A stretch of DNA of 64,000 nt from Physcomitrium patens (lineage: Eukaryota; Streptophyta; Bryopsida; Funariales; Funariaceae), in assembly GCF_000002425.4 (NCBI RefSeq), contig NC_037273.1, forward strand, positions 1,246,483 to 1,310,482, written 5' to 3'. Positions 13,824 through 26,095 of this stretch are shown here, piece after piece; within the stretch, counting starts at the first letter, position 1, and every line of letters begins with the position of its first letter. The notes below the pieces were generated by a model. The model ran no database searches. It was not told the DNA's origin and saw only the letters and a list, made by a program, of their open reading frames with translations. The position numbers were made by a program, and so were the translations under genes.

Positions 13824-15942
13824 TGTTTGTTTAGTCTGTACAGTTGCTGTCTGCTTCTGACGAGGCTGCACATGTGGCTGTGTTTCGTCCCGAGAGACAG
13901 TGGTGTCAGATGCCCACTTTTGAGCCTCATCAGCCAGAGAACTGTTGGGTGCAAACCGGAAGTCGTTTGTATCACTCGTCCCATCGGTTTGGGAGTCTTC
14001 TTTGGTCTGCGACGCTGCCCAATCATCAAGGTCTCCATCACCTTATTACCCTTGGGATACAATCAAACCCTGGTCATTCTCTTTGTCCCTGTCAGCACCG
14101 GTTCACTATGCCATCTTCACGGATCTCGGGAATTTGAGGTTCACGAGGCACGGCTCCCGATTGTTTTGGTCCTTACTTTTGATGAATCCTAAGCGTAGTT
14201 ATCGTTATCTTGCTCTCAATCTCTTGAAACGCCGCATGCCCACTTTCTCCAGTATTACACTTCTTTAGTTGATGATATTCACACAACTCCTCACAGTAAA
14301 ATTTCAACGTCGACATCCCCCCCCCCCCCCCCCCCCCGAATCCACTCATGCAGATCATGACGAGATCCGCAGTGAGGACGATCATATTAGATTCCCATTT
14401 CCTCAATTCAATTCACCCAAAAGAAAATGTGCACAAAACTATCGCCAGCTGAATTGAGCAACAGCACCTGAGCTGCAGATTTCACATATCCGTGTCCAGT
14501 CCTCGAGAGCCAGAAACGGGTCTGATGCAACACACGAGCACAACCCTATCATCTTTACTGCGCCAAATCCCGTCGATCGAGACACTCTTTTGGGCGGTGC
14601 GCATGACATATGTGGGGTGCAAGCCAGAGAAAAGCTGAACAAGGCCACTCACCGCAGCTGGGGTTAAATTTTCTCACATCTTTAACCAGCTACGTAACCG
14701 CTGGATTTTGATCACGGGGTGAAAGCAGCCATGAATGTACTTAAAGCTGTCGATAGTTATTGCAGTAGTGCTGTTACTAGAAATGTGTCGGTCCATGTGG
14801 AGATCGGTGTCACACAGCAACCTTGGATCAACGTCCCATCCTCATCTAAACCTGCAAGTCCTCCTCTCATTTATCGGTTTGTTTGCAGGCGCAGGACGTC
14901 ACAGTTTCAACTTTGAACCTCATGCCTTGAAAGCGACGCCCCTGGGATGTCGAAGGCGATTCCTAACCAATTTTTCCAACGTCATATTGTTTCGTCTCTG
15001 ATTCTCAATTTTGCAAAACTTGCAACTAAATCCCGCAAGGGTCGTTGCAATGTTGATGGCGAATGCTTCTGTAGTTCCTCTATTGCAGCAGAATCACTAA
15101 GTACATGGTATAACGGTGTCATGGTTCAAGAGACCAAGAACTTGGAGTTGTTTCAACTATATCGGTTACCAAACCAGGATGAGGGGAGAGTTCACTTCCA
15201 CGATACACATTACATTTGCTAATATTGCAAGTCAAGTTTAGGAGAGGAAATTCACATTATGCTGAGATTGAAAACGATCATCGCATGCTTCTATCACCTC
15301 TACAAAACAATGAAAACACCCTACTAAAACTGCCAACATGCGCATAAGCAGCTGACATTACTGGCTAAAATGTATCATTATTGCAGTTTCTGTATTCTTG
15401 CGCTATGATCACGGAAGAATGTGCCCTCAGTTAAAACTGATCAATTTCAGTGGAAAATAGTGATGCCACTACGGCGACCAGTAAATTCAAAGTTATAACC
15501 CACAAAAATGCTTCTATCGCTTGCAGTTCACTCTTGCCCTCCTACAGTTGCAGGTCGAGGAATCTTCACATAATACGGCACGCACGAAATCACCGCCAAA
15601 TATTTCGACGGGGGGAAATGCTAATAGATCACTTGTGGTCACATTATTGCATCTCTCATTGGAAGGAAGAATTTCAGCCCGCTAACACCATGACTGGCGC
15701 CATCTGAGCTTTATTGACCAGGAGAGGGAGAGTCAGGAAGGGGATCTGGGTCACATGCAGCATCGGTGAGTTGCAACTTCAGAAAGTTCAGAAATAGAAG
15801 TCGTCGAACCTCAAATCATTCAGTAATTCTTTCTTAATCTTCTCGGAACACTTCCACTCTTGACCATGGCTCGATTCCTGGGGGTTTTTCATTGCTGGAA
15901 ATGGTTACATGAACCATAGCAACCAAAGTTGTGAGCCTTGCA
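13824..15942 (+). repeat. left arm of a 2.12-kb near-identical inverted repeat
   Basis: This segment is the reverse complement of 22753-24870. Every stretch I compared is identical except one C-run (C21 at about 14317-14337 here, G20 at about 24358-24377 in the other arm), which explains the one-base length difference (2,119 versus 2,118). The arm has gene-island composition and several short open frames, none recognisable; those away from the homopolymer read identically in both arms. The outer boundary follows unique DNA, while the inner boundary passes straight into AT-rich transposon DNA. No target-site duplication is evident outside the pair. Confidence 0.92.
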
Positions 15943-16794
15943 AAATAAGGTAGATTAGAAAAATAAATAATAAAAAAATTTTAAGGAGGAAGTTAAGAGT
16001 GGATTCTAGTAAAAATTACTTAGAAAAACTAGATGTTGATACCTAGAGAAGGCCGGTTATGAACTAGGGTCGAAATCAGACCCAAAGGCACAAAACCGAG
16101 TCTTGACCATTACTTCGGAAATCTTTGGTGAATCGGAAAGTGGGGTTTGATAAAAGATTAAACAAGGTTTTTATGAGCATTAGTTTTGGGTGATTTGGAT
16201 CTGTATTGACTTCGTATGAGCTTTGCAAAGTCAAGGTTAGTTTCGGATGACTTGGATTTTGTGAAATAAAATAGGGTTTATATTTAAGATGATTTCAAGA
16301 GTTTTGTTATAGATCTATGGGTGAAATTTTGTGGATTAATGGTTATAATTGTGTTGAATATATGTTGTGAATTTGAGCTCGATCTAATGATTGAATTGAG
16401 GATTATTGAGGTTTAAGTGAGTCATGGTCTCAGAAAGTAGAATTTTAGGTCTAGTCAGGGTTTTCAAGATTTCTTGCAATCTAGTAGTTGGATTGGAGTA
16501 AAATTTATGTGAGAGAATCATAGACTTATTTTTCTATGTGTATGAGAATTTTGAGATCAATCGAACGAGAAAAAGAAGAGATATTGGCTTTCGGAGATTG
16601 GCATCAAGGTTGGATAAGGAGGTTGGCCAATATCCAAGTATATTTTTGAGATTATCGTCTATTTGATAATTCCAATCCTTTTAAAAAAATTTGTGCTTAT
16701 TTTTAATTTAGTTTTTCAAAAGTGTGAATAATTTGAATTAGGATCAATGGTTTATTCATTAGTTAATGAGGTTTAAATCTGTTATAGGAATTAC

Positions 16795-17290
16795 TAGGAT
16801 TTGATAAGGGATTGGTTTAGGGTTTCGAGTTTGATGACGATTTGATATAGGATAAGGGTTTGATTAGAATTTTATTTGAGATTTCTGATTTGGATTAGGA
16901 TTTGATTAGGATTTGATTTAGGATTTAGGATTTGGTTTAGGATTTGATTAGGATATGATATAGGATTTGTTTAGGATTTGATTTAGGCTTTAGTTGGGAT
17001 TTGGTTTAGGGTTCAAGGTTTAGTCAGGGTTTGGTTTAGGTTTAGGGTTTGATTTAGGATTCAAGGTTTAAGGTTTGATTGGGATTTGGTTTAAAATTTA
17101 GGATTTGATTTAGGATTTAGGGTTTGGTTGAGATTTGGTTTAGGATTTGTTTAGGATTTGTTTGGGGTTTGATTTAGGATTTAGTGTTTGTTTAGGATTT
17201 GACTTAAGATTTAGGATTTGATTTAGGATTTAAGATTTAATTTAAGATTTAAGATTTTATTAGAATTTATTTAGGATTTAAGATTTAATT
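16795..17290 (+). repeat. degenerate TTTAGG-like minisatellite
   Basis: About 500 bases consist of irregular tandem units such as GGATTTGATTTA, GGTTTAGGATTT and GGGTTTGATTTA. The units share the TTTAGG core of the plant telomere repeat (TTTAGGG) but have 10-14 base periods and much variation. Precise units and copy number would need a tandem-repeat program. Confidence 0.7.
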
Positions 17291-17549
17291 AGTTTTGGCC
17301 TAAAGTTTGAATGAAGTCCAATAGGATTTTAACTAGGATTAAATTAAGATTAAATTGAGATGTATTTGAGAGATATTTGTAATCATTCTAATATTTCTTT
17401 AAGATTTCTTATTGTTTCTTTGAAATTTCTTATTGTTTCTTTGAATTTGATAAAAGCTTGCTTAGCATAATTATAGTCTAATTAGAGTATTATTAGTAAT
17501 CTATTAGAATTAGAATTTTATTGTTGCAATTTCCATTCTACATTCCACA

Positions 17550-18173
17550 GTCAAGTGCCCGGAGCATTCTCAAGCAAGACTTTACGTATTAGAATACCAC
17601 ACTACTTATAATTCAATGACTAGATATATGCCAATAAAATTGATACAAGGACAAAAGCCTATTATACAAATTGAAGAATAAATATCTACTTGGAGTGTTT
17701 TACCTTGATAAGACAATATATCTAAGGAAGGATTTCTTGTACTTCAAATTTGTCAACTAGGGAAGAAGCCTGAGGACATAAAAAAGGTAATTATGAAGTT
17801 GAAAGAACCACACTTAAAAAACAAAGATAGATTTAATAAGCGGCATCAATTAAAGCCACAAAAAATTCATGAAAGTGATTGAGTACTTGTTTATGACAAT
17901 AGTTTAGATAACCAACATAATACCTTACAAAAAAAATTAAAACATTGGTTTAGGCCTTATGTGGTTGTAAATATTCTAGATAATGCTACATATGTATTAA
18001 GGCAATTAAATGGAACACACCTTAAAGTTTCAATTGCAGAAAAACATATGAAATTTTTTAAGCAACAGAATCATGATACAATGGATGAAGGTACTGGAAA
18101 AGATATGGATTTATTTACAATTAAAGAAGAAGAAACAGATCAAAATGAAGATAATGCTGAAGAAGTAATGTGA
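17550..18173 (+). pseudogene. gypsy-type integrase C-terminal remnant
   Basis: The plus-strand translation shows fragments typical of the end of a Ty3/gypsy polyprotein: TYNSMTRYMPIKLIQGQKP, then RQLE-like and RFNKRHQLKPQK segments, followed by an uninterrupted 70-codon frame (17961-18173) with VVVNILDNATYVLRQLNGTH. This matches the post-catalytic C-terminal (GPY/F-like) part of integrase. Upstream sequence has internal stops. A purine-rich stretch (about 18221-18234) and a TGTGAG LTR-like start follow, as expected for the 3' end of an LTR element. This family is different from the two chromoviruses at 48-63 kb. Confidence 0.75.
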
Positions 18174-18234
18174 TGCCAACGACAACTTTGATTCTTCTAA
18201 GTACGCACCAAAGAATACATAGGTTTGGAGGGAA

Positions 18235-19432
18235 TGTGTGAGTATAAATTTTTAATCCTCAATCCAAGTTACAAGATGGCCTCAATTAAGAGTTGCTTGT
18301 AATTGGTGGTATAAAGTGAAGTAAGCAAATAACAAGAACAAAAGAAGAATAACCACAAAGCAATTGAAATAAATGACATGAAACAATTACAACATCCAAA
18401 ACTAAGTCACACTTTGTTCACTGTATTTTTACCTAGTAAAAATAAAAGTAAAAAAATTAAAATTATATTTTTAGATAGTTAATTTTTTTTTTTTCAATGA
18501 CATAAGAAACATGTAAATCCGAATTACTATGAGTAAGTTATGAAGTTTTAAAGATATGAAGTAAATAATTAAAAAGTGAAGTGAAAATATTTTACCTCAA
18601 AGGTAATTTGCTTATAGATCAAGGGTTCGAGCCTCACCAAGGCTCACATGTAATGTATAAGGGTGTTTTAGAGAGGCCACGAAGCCTTCATCTTATCCTC
18701 CTAATTACCTTCAAGGTACTACAATCCACACGGGACTTGTGGATTCCCCTTCCTACAAGGACTATACTAATTGCTAGTCCTCCTATTTTCTATTAGAAGG
18801 ACCAACCTTTTTATAATTTTGACCTCATCATGGTGTTTAAAAACATCCAATCAGCCTAGGAACCTTGTGTGGCCTCCAAATCTTGCTCCATTTCTTCATA
18901 AAGGCTTCCAAAGTGGTAAAACTCATTTTTACCAAGATCTTAAAAATTGCTCTAAAAATTCCTAAAAATTCTAAATAAATTCTAAAAATTCTATAATATT
19001 TCTATAATACTAATATCCATCTACTTCTATATTTTTTTACCTTGGAAATTTTTGATAATAATATAAATCAATTTAAATCCACTATAAATCCTATTTTTTT
19101 TTATACCAATAACTAAAATGACATGAAGTTCTTTCTCATGCTTCTTCTAACTACTAACATTTATAGTTTTTATAAGTAGTATATATAGATGGAAGACCAA
19201 TATAAATTTTGGTCTTAATAAATAATTCTTATTATTCAACAATGAATAAAAATACTAAATCAATATAGATAATTGTCTCCAAGACTTACTAAGATTCTAT
19301 TTCTACCACTAACATTCTACATTTCTATTTTTCTAAGGATTTCTACACTACTTACTATATATTATGTTTTAAAGCATTCTAAATGCATATTTTTATCCTA
19401 AAACAATAAGTGAAGCAATTTGATGACTTACA
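18235..19432 (+). mobile_element. probable 3' LTR of the preceding gypsy remnant
   Basis: It begins TGTGTGAG directly after a polypurine stretch (GGTTTGGAGGGAA) and may end at TTACA near 19432, giving about 1.2 kb with TG...CA ends. No 5' partner is visible in the window, so the 3' boundary is tentative. A GGTTCGAGCC motif (18624-18633) inside resembles a tRNA B box but lacks a convincing A box. Confidence 0.4.
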
Positions 19433-19439
19433 GGGTGGA

Positions 19440-20766
19440 TGTCATGTTGTGGTTTGGCTACCATGTGAAAATAATGAGTTTATATATTTAATACATAATA
19501 TACTAGACAACATGGTGAAAGCCATATTAGTGGATTTTTGTTGATTATAAGATGTGGATAGATTACTATTCCAAAAAGAGTTTGTTTAAAAGGGCTTTCA
19601 TTAGAATTTATATAACTTTATTTTTTTTTTATAGTGACTTTTGAAGTTGATCTTATTAGTAGTAACTTTTAAATATTTAAAGTCATCTTTGTTAGATATG
19701 AATGACTCTTAAAGTCTTGTTTTGTTTCTTTTATATGGTATTTAGAGCATATATAATGTAAATCTTGTAAAAAAAAGAATTAGAGAGGGATTTTGATAGC
19801 AAAAAGAGAAGTTAGGGCATCCATATGGATGAATGGAGATAGATGATAAAAATCTCCATTCTTATTGGCTAAAAATCATGCCCAATGGACTTCAAAGAGG
19901 TTGTCTGAGGCCATATTAGGAATTAGGGTTATACTTTTGGACCATTTCAGCTTTTGGAGGCTAGGGTCAGTAAGTTTAGGTTTTTGGATATGGTTTTAAT
20001 GCAAATTTTGTATAATTTGGAGTTTATATGAAAGAGATGTGGGCGCTCAAAATTAAGATTTTGATTTTGTACCTACTGTCACTCTTTTGGACATAACACA
20101 CACATACAGAAAGCAATAAAGGATTGGCAATTGGGATTGGAGAGCTTACTTTTTCGGCTACATTTTTGGCATACTATTTGATAAATTCTAAGTTGTGATA
20201 AAGGAGATATTAGAGGTTGAAATCAGCGCTTACAAATCTAAGGGTAGTAAGTGACTTGATGTACTAGTGGTTGTGTTTTGAGCTATATCTTGAGCAATTT
20301 GAGAAGATTTAGGCTCAAAATTTCTAAGAATGTTTATAGTCATATTAGTAAACTTTGTGTATATATTTTGTGGCATTTGGATTTTGGATTTTGAGATGTG
20401 AGGAAAATAGTTTTTGGGTGCTTGTAGATTAGGATTTAGAGCACATACTGGGATTTATTAAGATGCCAAAAGATTGGTAATAGATTTATGGTTCATTTTT
20501 TTATCGTAAAGCTTAAAGATATAATCTATATTAAATAGAAATTTTAAAAAAACTGAAAAATTGAATCAAGAGATATGAATTTCTAAAATTTAGGATAAAA
20601 ATATCCTTTGCAAGAAGAAAATATTTTAAAGGATTTTGTTATAATTTGAACTTTTGTACAAAATAAAGGAATTTTGGGAGATAAGACATCTTACATAAGC
20701 CAAAGCTAAACTCTCTACAACTAGGTACCTAGTGTATTCTCAAATTGCAAATCATGCCATATGACA
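19440..20766 (+). mobile_element. 1.33-kb LTR-like element, copy 1
   Basis: The element starts TGTCATGTTGTGGTTTGG and ends with the near-inverted CAAATCATGCCATATGACA, so it has TG...CA ends and imperfect terminal inverted repeats of about 18 bases. It is homologous along its length to 52946-54275; for example both share the GAATGGAGAT and AAAATCTCCATTC stretch followed by TATTGG. It has no coding capacity. The features fit a solo LTR, although a non-autonomous terminal-inverted-repeat element is an alternative. Confidence 0.65.
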
Positions 20767-20995
20767 TTGTACCAGAAGCTACTAATACGTGTAATATGTG
20801 GCTAACTTTTTGGTCAAGTTTCTAATCTATTAATTAACTAAAAACATGTCTAAAGTCAAATCTGCATCTATAAAGCTTTTAAGAAGTTTTGCCATAAGAT
20901 ATTATTAAATTTATCTATATTTATTTCTTACCTAACATTTCTTATCTTGATAATTATGTATGTCTGAGATACTATCATGGAGGTCTTGTTTGCAT
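20767..20995 (-). mobile_element. inverted fragment of a chromovirus LTR
   Basis: Read on the minus strand this fragment has the landmark order of the LTR at 55874 (GACATACATA, ATTATCAAGATAA, AGCTTTATAGATGC, a GTTAATTAATAG-like segment, AAACTTG). It is truncated and diverged, so only the family can be assigned. Confidence 0.55.
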
Positions 20996-22225
20996 TTTTG
21001 GCACCAAATGTATCATATAATTATCTATCAAAGAATGTATCACGAGGTGTTTTTAATATAAAACATGAATTGTCAACATTCTATAAGGAGTCATCAATAG
21101 ATTAGTCATGTTCAAGATTTGGACACGGCATGGTATCATGTAAGATAAATTCTCATGTGGAATCTAGGCTATTCAATTCTATCTTTCATTTTAGTAGTGT
21201 ATAGTTGTTCCAAGCAATTATCACATGCAAGCACATGAAAGAAGAGTGTTTTGTAGTCTCTAATATTAATTGGGACAAAGTGAGCATTACTTAGGTTGTT
21301 GAAGATGTATTCTTTAAGATCCAATGGGAAGGCCTTTAGCTATTAGTATCTATATAATAGCTAAAATATTCCACAAATTTCTAGATGCCATAACCGTCTA
21401 AAGTAATATTTGTGTTAGCCATGTGAGAGGCCTTATTGCTACAAGGTATAGTCAAAGTTAAGTTGATGCCCTTGTTTTTGGAGGATAAAGAGATATTTTT
21501 GTTTCATGGTATAGTTAAAAATATACTATAAGTTATTTTTCTTCATAATATTTTTTTATTACATTATTTATATTTATGCATGAATTTATAACATTTTTTA
21601 TACATAAATTATAAAATAGATTAATCTATAAATTCTTGCATTATAAGTGCTATAAAGTTTGATACATTCTATGTATTTTTTTTTTGAAGAATTTTTAAAG
21701 AATTATCTCAAATTTTAGTTTACATATTTTTTAAAATAAAAATTCCATAATATTTTGTAAAAATTTAGAATTCAACTAATTTTATTATTTTTTATATATA
21801 TTTTTAATTTTTAATCAAAAATCCATGCATAAGTATAATTAAGATATAGAATCAAATATTGAAGAATGTTGATTGATAGTGTATTCTATAATCATTTTAG
21901 AACACAAGAAGAAACTCAATGTTATGAAGGAGGATTTAGCTTGTATAAAAAAAATCCAAAAATTATTGCTTTATGTTGTTATAAGAAGAGATGGAACCTT
22001 AAAACAAGAAATTTAAATCAATAGAGCATAACCTTTTGGAAATGCAACTTTTCTTATAGTACAAATGATTGTGCTATTGGAATATTGTACAACATCATCT
22101 TATAAAGGCCATATATTATCTTTCTACTTGTTTTCTTTTATCTTTAATACAAGATTGTGTTGGATATAAAAGTCTTACAGTTTATACCTCTTTTTAAAAA
22201 ATCTCAATGCCTCTAATTCTTTTCT

Positions 22226-22752
22226 TCATTTATTTAGTTTGTAACTTATGCGTTTGTAACATGAAAATGTACAAAAAGCAGGGGAAGAGAAAATGGGATG
22301 CAACATCAGATCCCAAAGCACAAAACTCCAAATACCCACAAAGGAGCAGCCAGAACACAGAATTGAGCAGCTGTCTGTTCTAAAATACTGGTAGGTATTA
22401 GACAACAGGAACAGGCAAAATAAGAAAAAATGTGAATGCCCCGGCAAGTAATGCATCGAAGAAAGGCTCTGATGATAAACAGATTCAAGGTCCAACATCT
22501 GTAGCTGCTCTAAGTATCTCCCCAAGTTGATGTGATGCGAAGAAATCCACAACAGAGGTGCTCGGCCTCACGGCCATGGTGCTGCCAGTGGCTTCGAGCA
22601 CACCATCCTCTGGAGCCGCTAGAAAAACTAGCCCAACACTTAATCTTGCTTTGTTCTAGACTATCAATGCAACTCTTGGCTCATCCCACTTGTGGAAACA
22701 CAGGTGATCTAATGTTCAGAGTGTACTTTGACGTCGAGATCCTCCCTGTTAC
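22226..22752. other. unique GC-moderate DNA inside the right inverted arm
   Basis: The composition returns to gene-island type here, and the sequence continues seamlessly into the right arm. A 108-codon minus-strand open frame spans 22226-22552 but has no recognisable domain. The left arm has no counterpart to this segment, so it marks where the inverted duplication stops. Confidence 0.5.
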
Positions 22753-24870
22753 TGCAAGGCTCACAACTTTGGTTGCTATGGTTCATGTAACCATTTCCAG
22801 CAATGAAAAACCCCCAGGAATCGAGCCATGGTCAAGAGTGGAAGTGTTCCGAGAAGATTAAGAAAGAATTACTGAATGATTTGAGGTTCGACGACTTCTA
22901 TTTCTGAACTTTCTGAAGTTGCAACTCACCGATGCTGCATGTGACCCAGATCCCCTTCCTGACTCTCCCTCTCCTGGTCAATAAAGCTCAGATGGCGCCA
23001 GTCATGGTGTTAGCGGGCTGAAATTCTTCCTTCCAATGAGAGATGCAATAATGTGACCACAAGTGATCTATTAGCATTTCCCCCCGTCGAAATATTTGGC
23101 GGTGATTTCGTGCGTGCCGTATTATGTGAAGATTCCTCGACCTGCAACTGTAGGAGGGCAAGAGTGAACTGCAAGCGATAGAAGCATTTTTGTGGGTTAT
23201 AACTTTGAATTTACTGGTCGCCGTAGTGGCATCACTATTTTCCACTGAAATTGATCAGTTTTAACTGAGGGCACATTCTTCCGTGATCATAGCGCAAGAA
23301 TACAGAAACTGCAATAATGATACATTTTAGCCAGTAATGTCAGCTGCTTATGCGCATGTTGGCAGTTTTAGTAGGGTGTTTTCATTGTTTTGTAGAGGTG
23401 ATAGAAGCATGCGATGATCGTTTTCAATCTCAGCATAATGTGAATTTCCTCTCCTAAACTTGACTTGCAATATTAGCAAATGTAATGTGTATCGTGGAAG
23501 TGAACTCTCCCCTCATCCTGGTTTGGTAACCGATATAGTTGAAACAACTCCAAGTTCTTGGTCTCTTGAACCATGACACCGTTATACCATGTACTTAGTG
23601 ATTCTGCTGCAATAGAGGAACTACAGAAGCATTCGCCATCAACATTGCAACGACCCTTGCGGGATTTAGTTGCAAGTTTTGCAAAATTGAGAATCAGAGA
23701 CGAAACAATATGACGTTGGAAAAATTGGTTAGGAATCGCCTTCGACATCCCAGGGGCGTCGCTTTCAAGGCATGAGGTTCAAAGTTGAAACTGTGACGTC
23801 CTGCGCCTGCAAACAAACCGATAAATGAGAGGAGGACTTGCAGGTTTAGATGAGGATGGGACGTTGATCCAAGGTTGCTGTGTGACACCGATCTCCACAT
23901 GGACCGACACATTTCTAGTAACAGCACTACTGCAATAACTATCGACAGCTTTAAGTACATTCATGGCTGCTTTCACCCCGTGATCAAAATCCAGCGGTTA
24001 CGTAGCTGGTTAAAGATGTGAGAAAATTTAACCCCAGCTGCGGTGAGTGGCCTTGTTCAGCTTTTCTCTGGCTTGCACCCCACATATGTCATGCGCACCG
24101 CCCAAAAGAGTGTCTCGATCGACGGGATTTGGCGCAGTAAAGATGATAGGGTTGTGCTCGTGTGTTGCATCAGACCCGTTTCTGGCTCTCGAGGACTGGA
24201 CACGGATATGTGAAATCTGCAGCTCAGGTGCTGTTGCTCAATTCAGCTGGCGATAGTTTTGTGCACATTTTCTTTTGGGTGAATTGAATTGAGGAAATGG
24301 GAATCTAATATGATCGTCCTCACTGCGGATCTCGTCATGATCTGCATGAGTGGATTCGGGGGGGGGGGGGGGGGGGGATGTCGACGTTGAAATTTTACTG
24401 TGAGGAGTTGTGTGAATATCATCAACTAAAGAAGTGTAATACTGGAGAAAGTGGGCATGCGGCGTTTCAAGAGATTGAGAGCAAGATAACGATAACTACG
24501 CTTAGGATTCATCAAAAGTAAGGACCAAAACAATCGGGAGCCGTGCCTCGTGAACCTCAAATTCCCGAGATCCGTGAAGATGGCATAGTGAACCGGTGCT
24601 GACAGGGACAAAGAGAATGACCAGGGTTTGATTGTATCCCAAGGGTAATAAGGTGATGGAGACCTTGATGATTGGGCAGCGTCGCAGACCAAAGAAGACT
24701 CCCAAACCGATGGGACGAGTGATACAAACGACTTCCGGTTTGCACCCAACAGTTCTCTGGCTGATGAGGCTCAAAAGTGGGCATCTGACACCACTGTCTC
24801 TCGGGACGAAACACAGCCACATGTGCAGCCTCGTCAGAAGCAGACAGCAACTGTACAGACTAAACAAACA
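22753..24870 (-). repeat. right arm of the 2.12-kb near-identical inverted repeat
   Basis: This is the reverse complement of 13824-15942, differing only in the length of the G/C homopolymer in the stretches compared. Unlike the left arm, both flanks are gene-island DNA (22.2-22.75 and 24.87-26.2 kb), so this copy looks more like the source locus. A consensus-like splice donor (GGTGAGTGG) occurs near 24040, but no exon can be assigned. Confidence 0.92.
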
Positions 24871-25927
24871 TGTCAGTGACCAAAGCCCGAGCCAATGAGC
24901 TCCAACGGCGTCTTTATTGCAATACCACTGAGTTCCAACTTCATTGCAATACCAAAGACGCTGTCAACCCACAGGTCGACTCAACCAGTGAAGTACTTCC
25001 TGAGGCATTGCAAGCCAGGCTGGTCCATGAACAAAGCCCCGGGTGAGAGCTGAGGAGCGTTGCAAGCCCGAGGGCGGGAGCTACGGACAGGATGTGGAGG
25101 TTGCAGTCGCTGCTCACAGGCAAGTGATGGTTGAACTGGACTTCACAGCACTCCACTTCAGTGCAGGGACTCGGAGTCATCACTTTTGCCGATTCATGAT
25201 GTGGGGGTCATCACATTCGCGCACAGATGGCTCTGGTGCTGGAATCCATCTCAGTTTCCTGCACCGACTAGGTCTGTGGTGCGGGACAAATGGCAGCACT
25301 GAGGTGAGGTGAGGTAAATTGAGGTGGGCAGGCATTGGTTTGGAGTTGTGTCACTGCTTGATATGTTGCGTGCTTGACCCTTGTCGCTCTTTTTGTGAAA
25401 CGTGATTTCATGTCCAGAATGGTTGTGGTGACGGAGTCTAGATTCGTGTGCCGCGGACACCGTGGCGTTGTTGTCTTTTGCTGCAGCATTTCCTGTGCAA
25501 AGCGACAGCCAGTGTGAGTGCATTGCGAAGCGCGAGATGACGTGAGATGAAGACGAGAACATGCGAGCCGAGTGTGTGGCGGCGCTGTAACCACACCTTG
25601 AATGTGCAGATGCGAGACTCTGAGGTGGAGTTTGTGAGCATGTGTGTCAAAGGTGGGGTTGCAATGGCAGTGATGAGCTGTTCGGACTTGCTTGTCCATG
25701 CCCAGTGTGCTGTGGTATGTTTTTGTCCTGAGTGAAGCAGGCAAGCGTGTGTGAAGACGTGATGTCATGTTGGGCAGAAGGAGGAAGGATTTTAGTTCCA
25801 CGACGTGAGTGTCGTGGCTAATGAGAATGTTGGAGAGGCAGAGCAACCTAGGTATCCAGCCGGTTCAGCGAATGCACCCGTTTCACGGATGTAAGCGTCG
25901 ATGTGAGTGGTGGCGTGAAGAACAGTT
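24871..25927. other. GC-moderate region upstream of the U6-like gene, no gene recognised
   Basis: Several overlapping open frames exist on both strands; the longest is about 190 codons on the minus strand and rich in His, Thr and Ser. None has a recognisable domain, and the composition is repetitive (GAGGTGAGGTGAGGT near 25300). I see no convincing protein. Confidence 0.45.
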
Positions 25928-25970
25928 GACCCACAGGGATTGGAGATGGATGTTTGGGCGAGTATGTTGT
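25928..25970 (+). promoter_or_regulatory. degenerate USE/TATA-like pair upstream of the U6-like gene
   Basis: GACCCACAGGG (25928-25938) matches 8 of 11 positions of the plant snRNA upstream sequence element RTCCCACATCG. A weak TATA-like TATGTTGT starts at 25963, leaving 24 bases between them, close to the spacing typical of plant Pol III snRNA genes. Both motifs deviate from consensus, so the promoter may be decayed. Confidence 0.35.
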
Positions 25971-25993
25971 ATTGTCCTGGAGGACGGTCTAAT

Positions 25994-26095
25994 GTTTCTT
26001 CGGAGACATCTGATAAAATTGGAACGATACAGAGAAGATTAGTATGGCCCCTGCGCAAGGATGACACGCACAATTCGAGTAATGGTCCTAATTTT
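25994..26095 (+). ncRNA. U6: U6 spliceosomal snRNA-like gene (divergent, possibly a pseudogene)
   Basis: U6 snRNA pairs with U4 and U2 and forms the catalytic core of the spliceosome. The GATACAGAGAAGATTAG box, ATGGCCCCTGCGCAAGG and ATGACACGCA are present in the canonical order and spacing, and an 11-base T-run follows as a Pol III terminator. The 5' stem-loop still pairs (GTTTC-TTCG-GAGAC) despite changes from the usual GTCCC/GGGAC. The catalytic AGC triad (TTAGCATGG) reads AGT here, and the 3' end has several substitutions (CAATTCGAGTAATGGTCCTAA). Against the standard plant sequence as I know it there are about nine differences. It could be a variant gene or a pseudogene. Confidence 0.85.

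Larger units (their letters stand above)
15943..22225. mobile_element. block of decayed LTR-retrotransposon DNA between the inverted arms
   Basis: The block is AT-rich and contains, in order: unassigned repeat-like DNA (15.94-16.79 kb), a degenerate TTTAGG-type minisatellite (16.80-17.29 kb), a gypsy integrase C-terminal remnant (17.55-18.17 kb), a probable LTR (from 18235), a 1.33-kb LTR-like element (19440-20766), an inverted fragment of a chromovirus LTR (about 20.77-20.99 kb) and featureless AT-rich DNA to 22.2 kb. All coding remnants carry stops. Nested fragments of different families imply several insertions over a long time. Confidence 0.75.

Noticed and set aside
18600-18660. tRNA B-box-like GGTTCGAGCC suggesting a SINE
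   Set aside because: No A box at proper spacing and no tRNA fold upstream; it lies inside a probable LTR.
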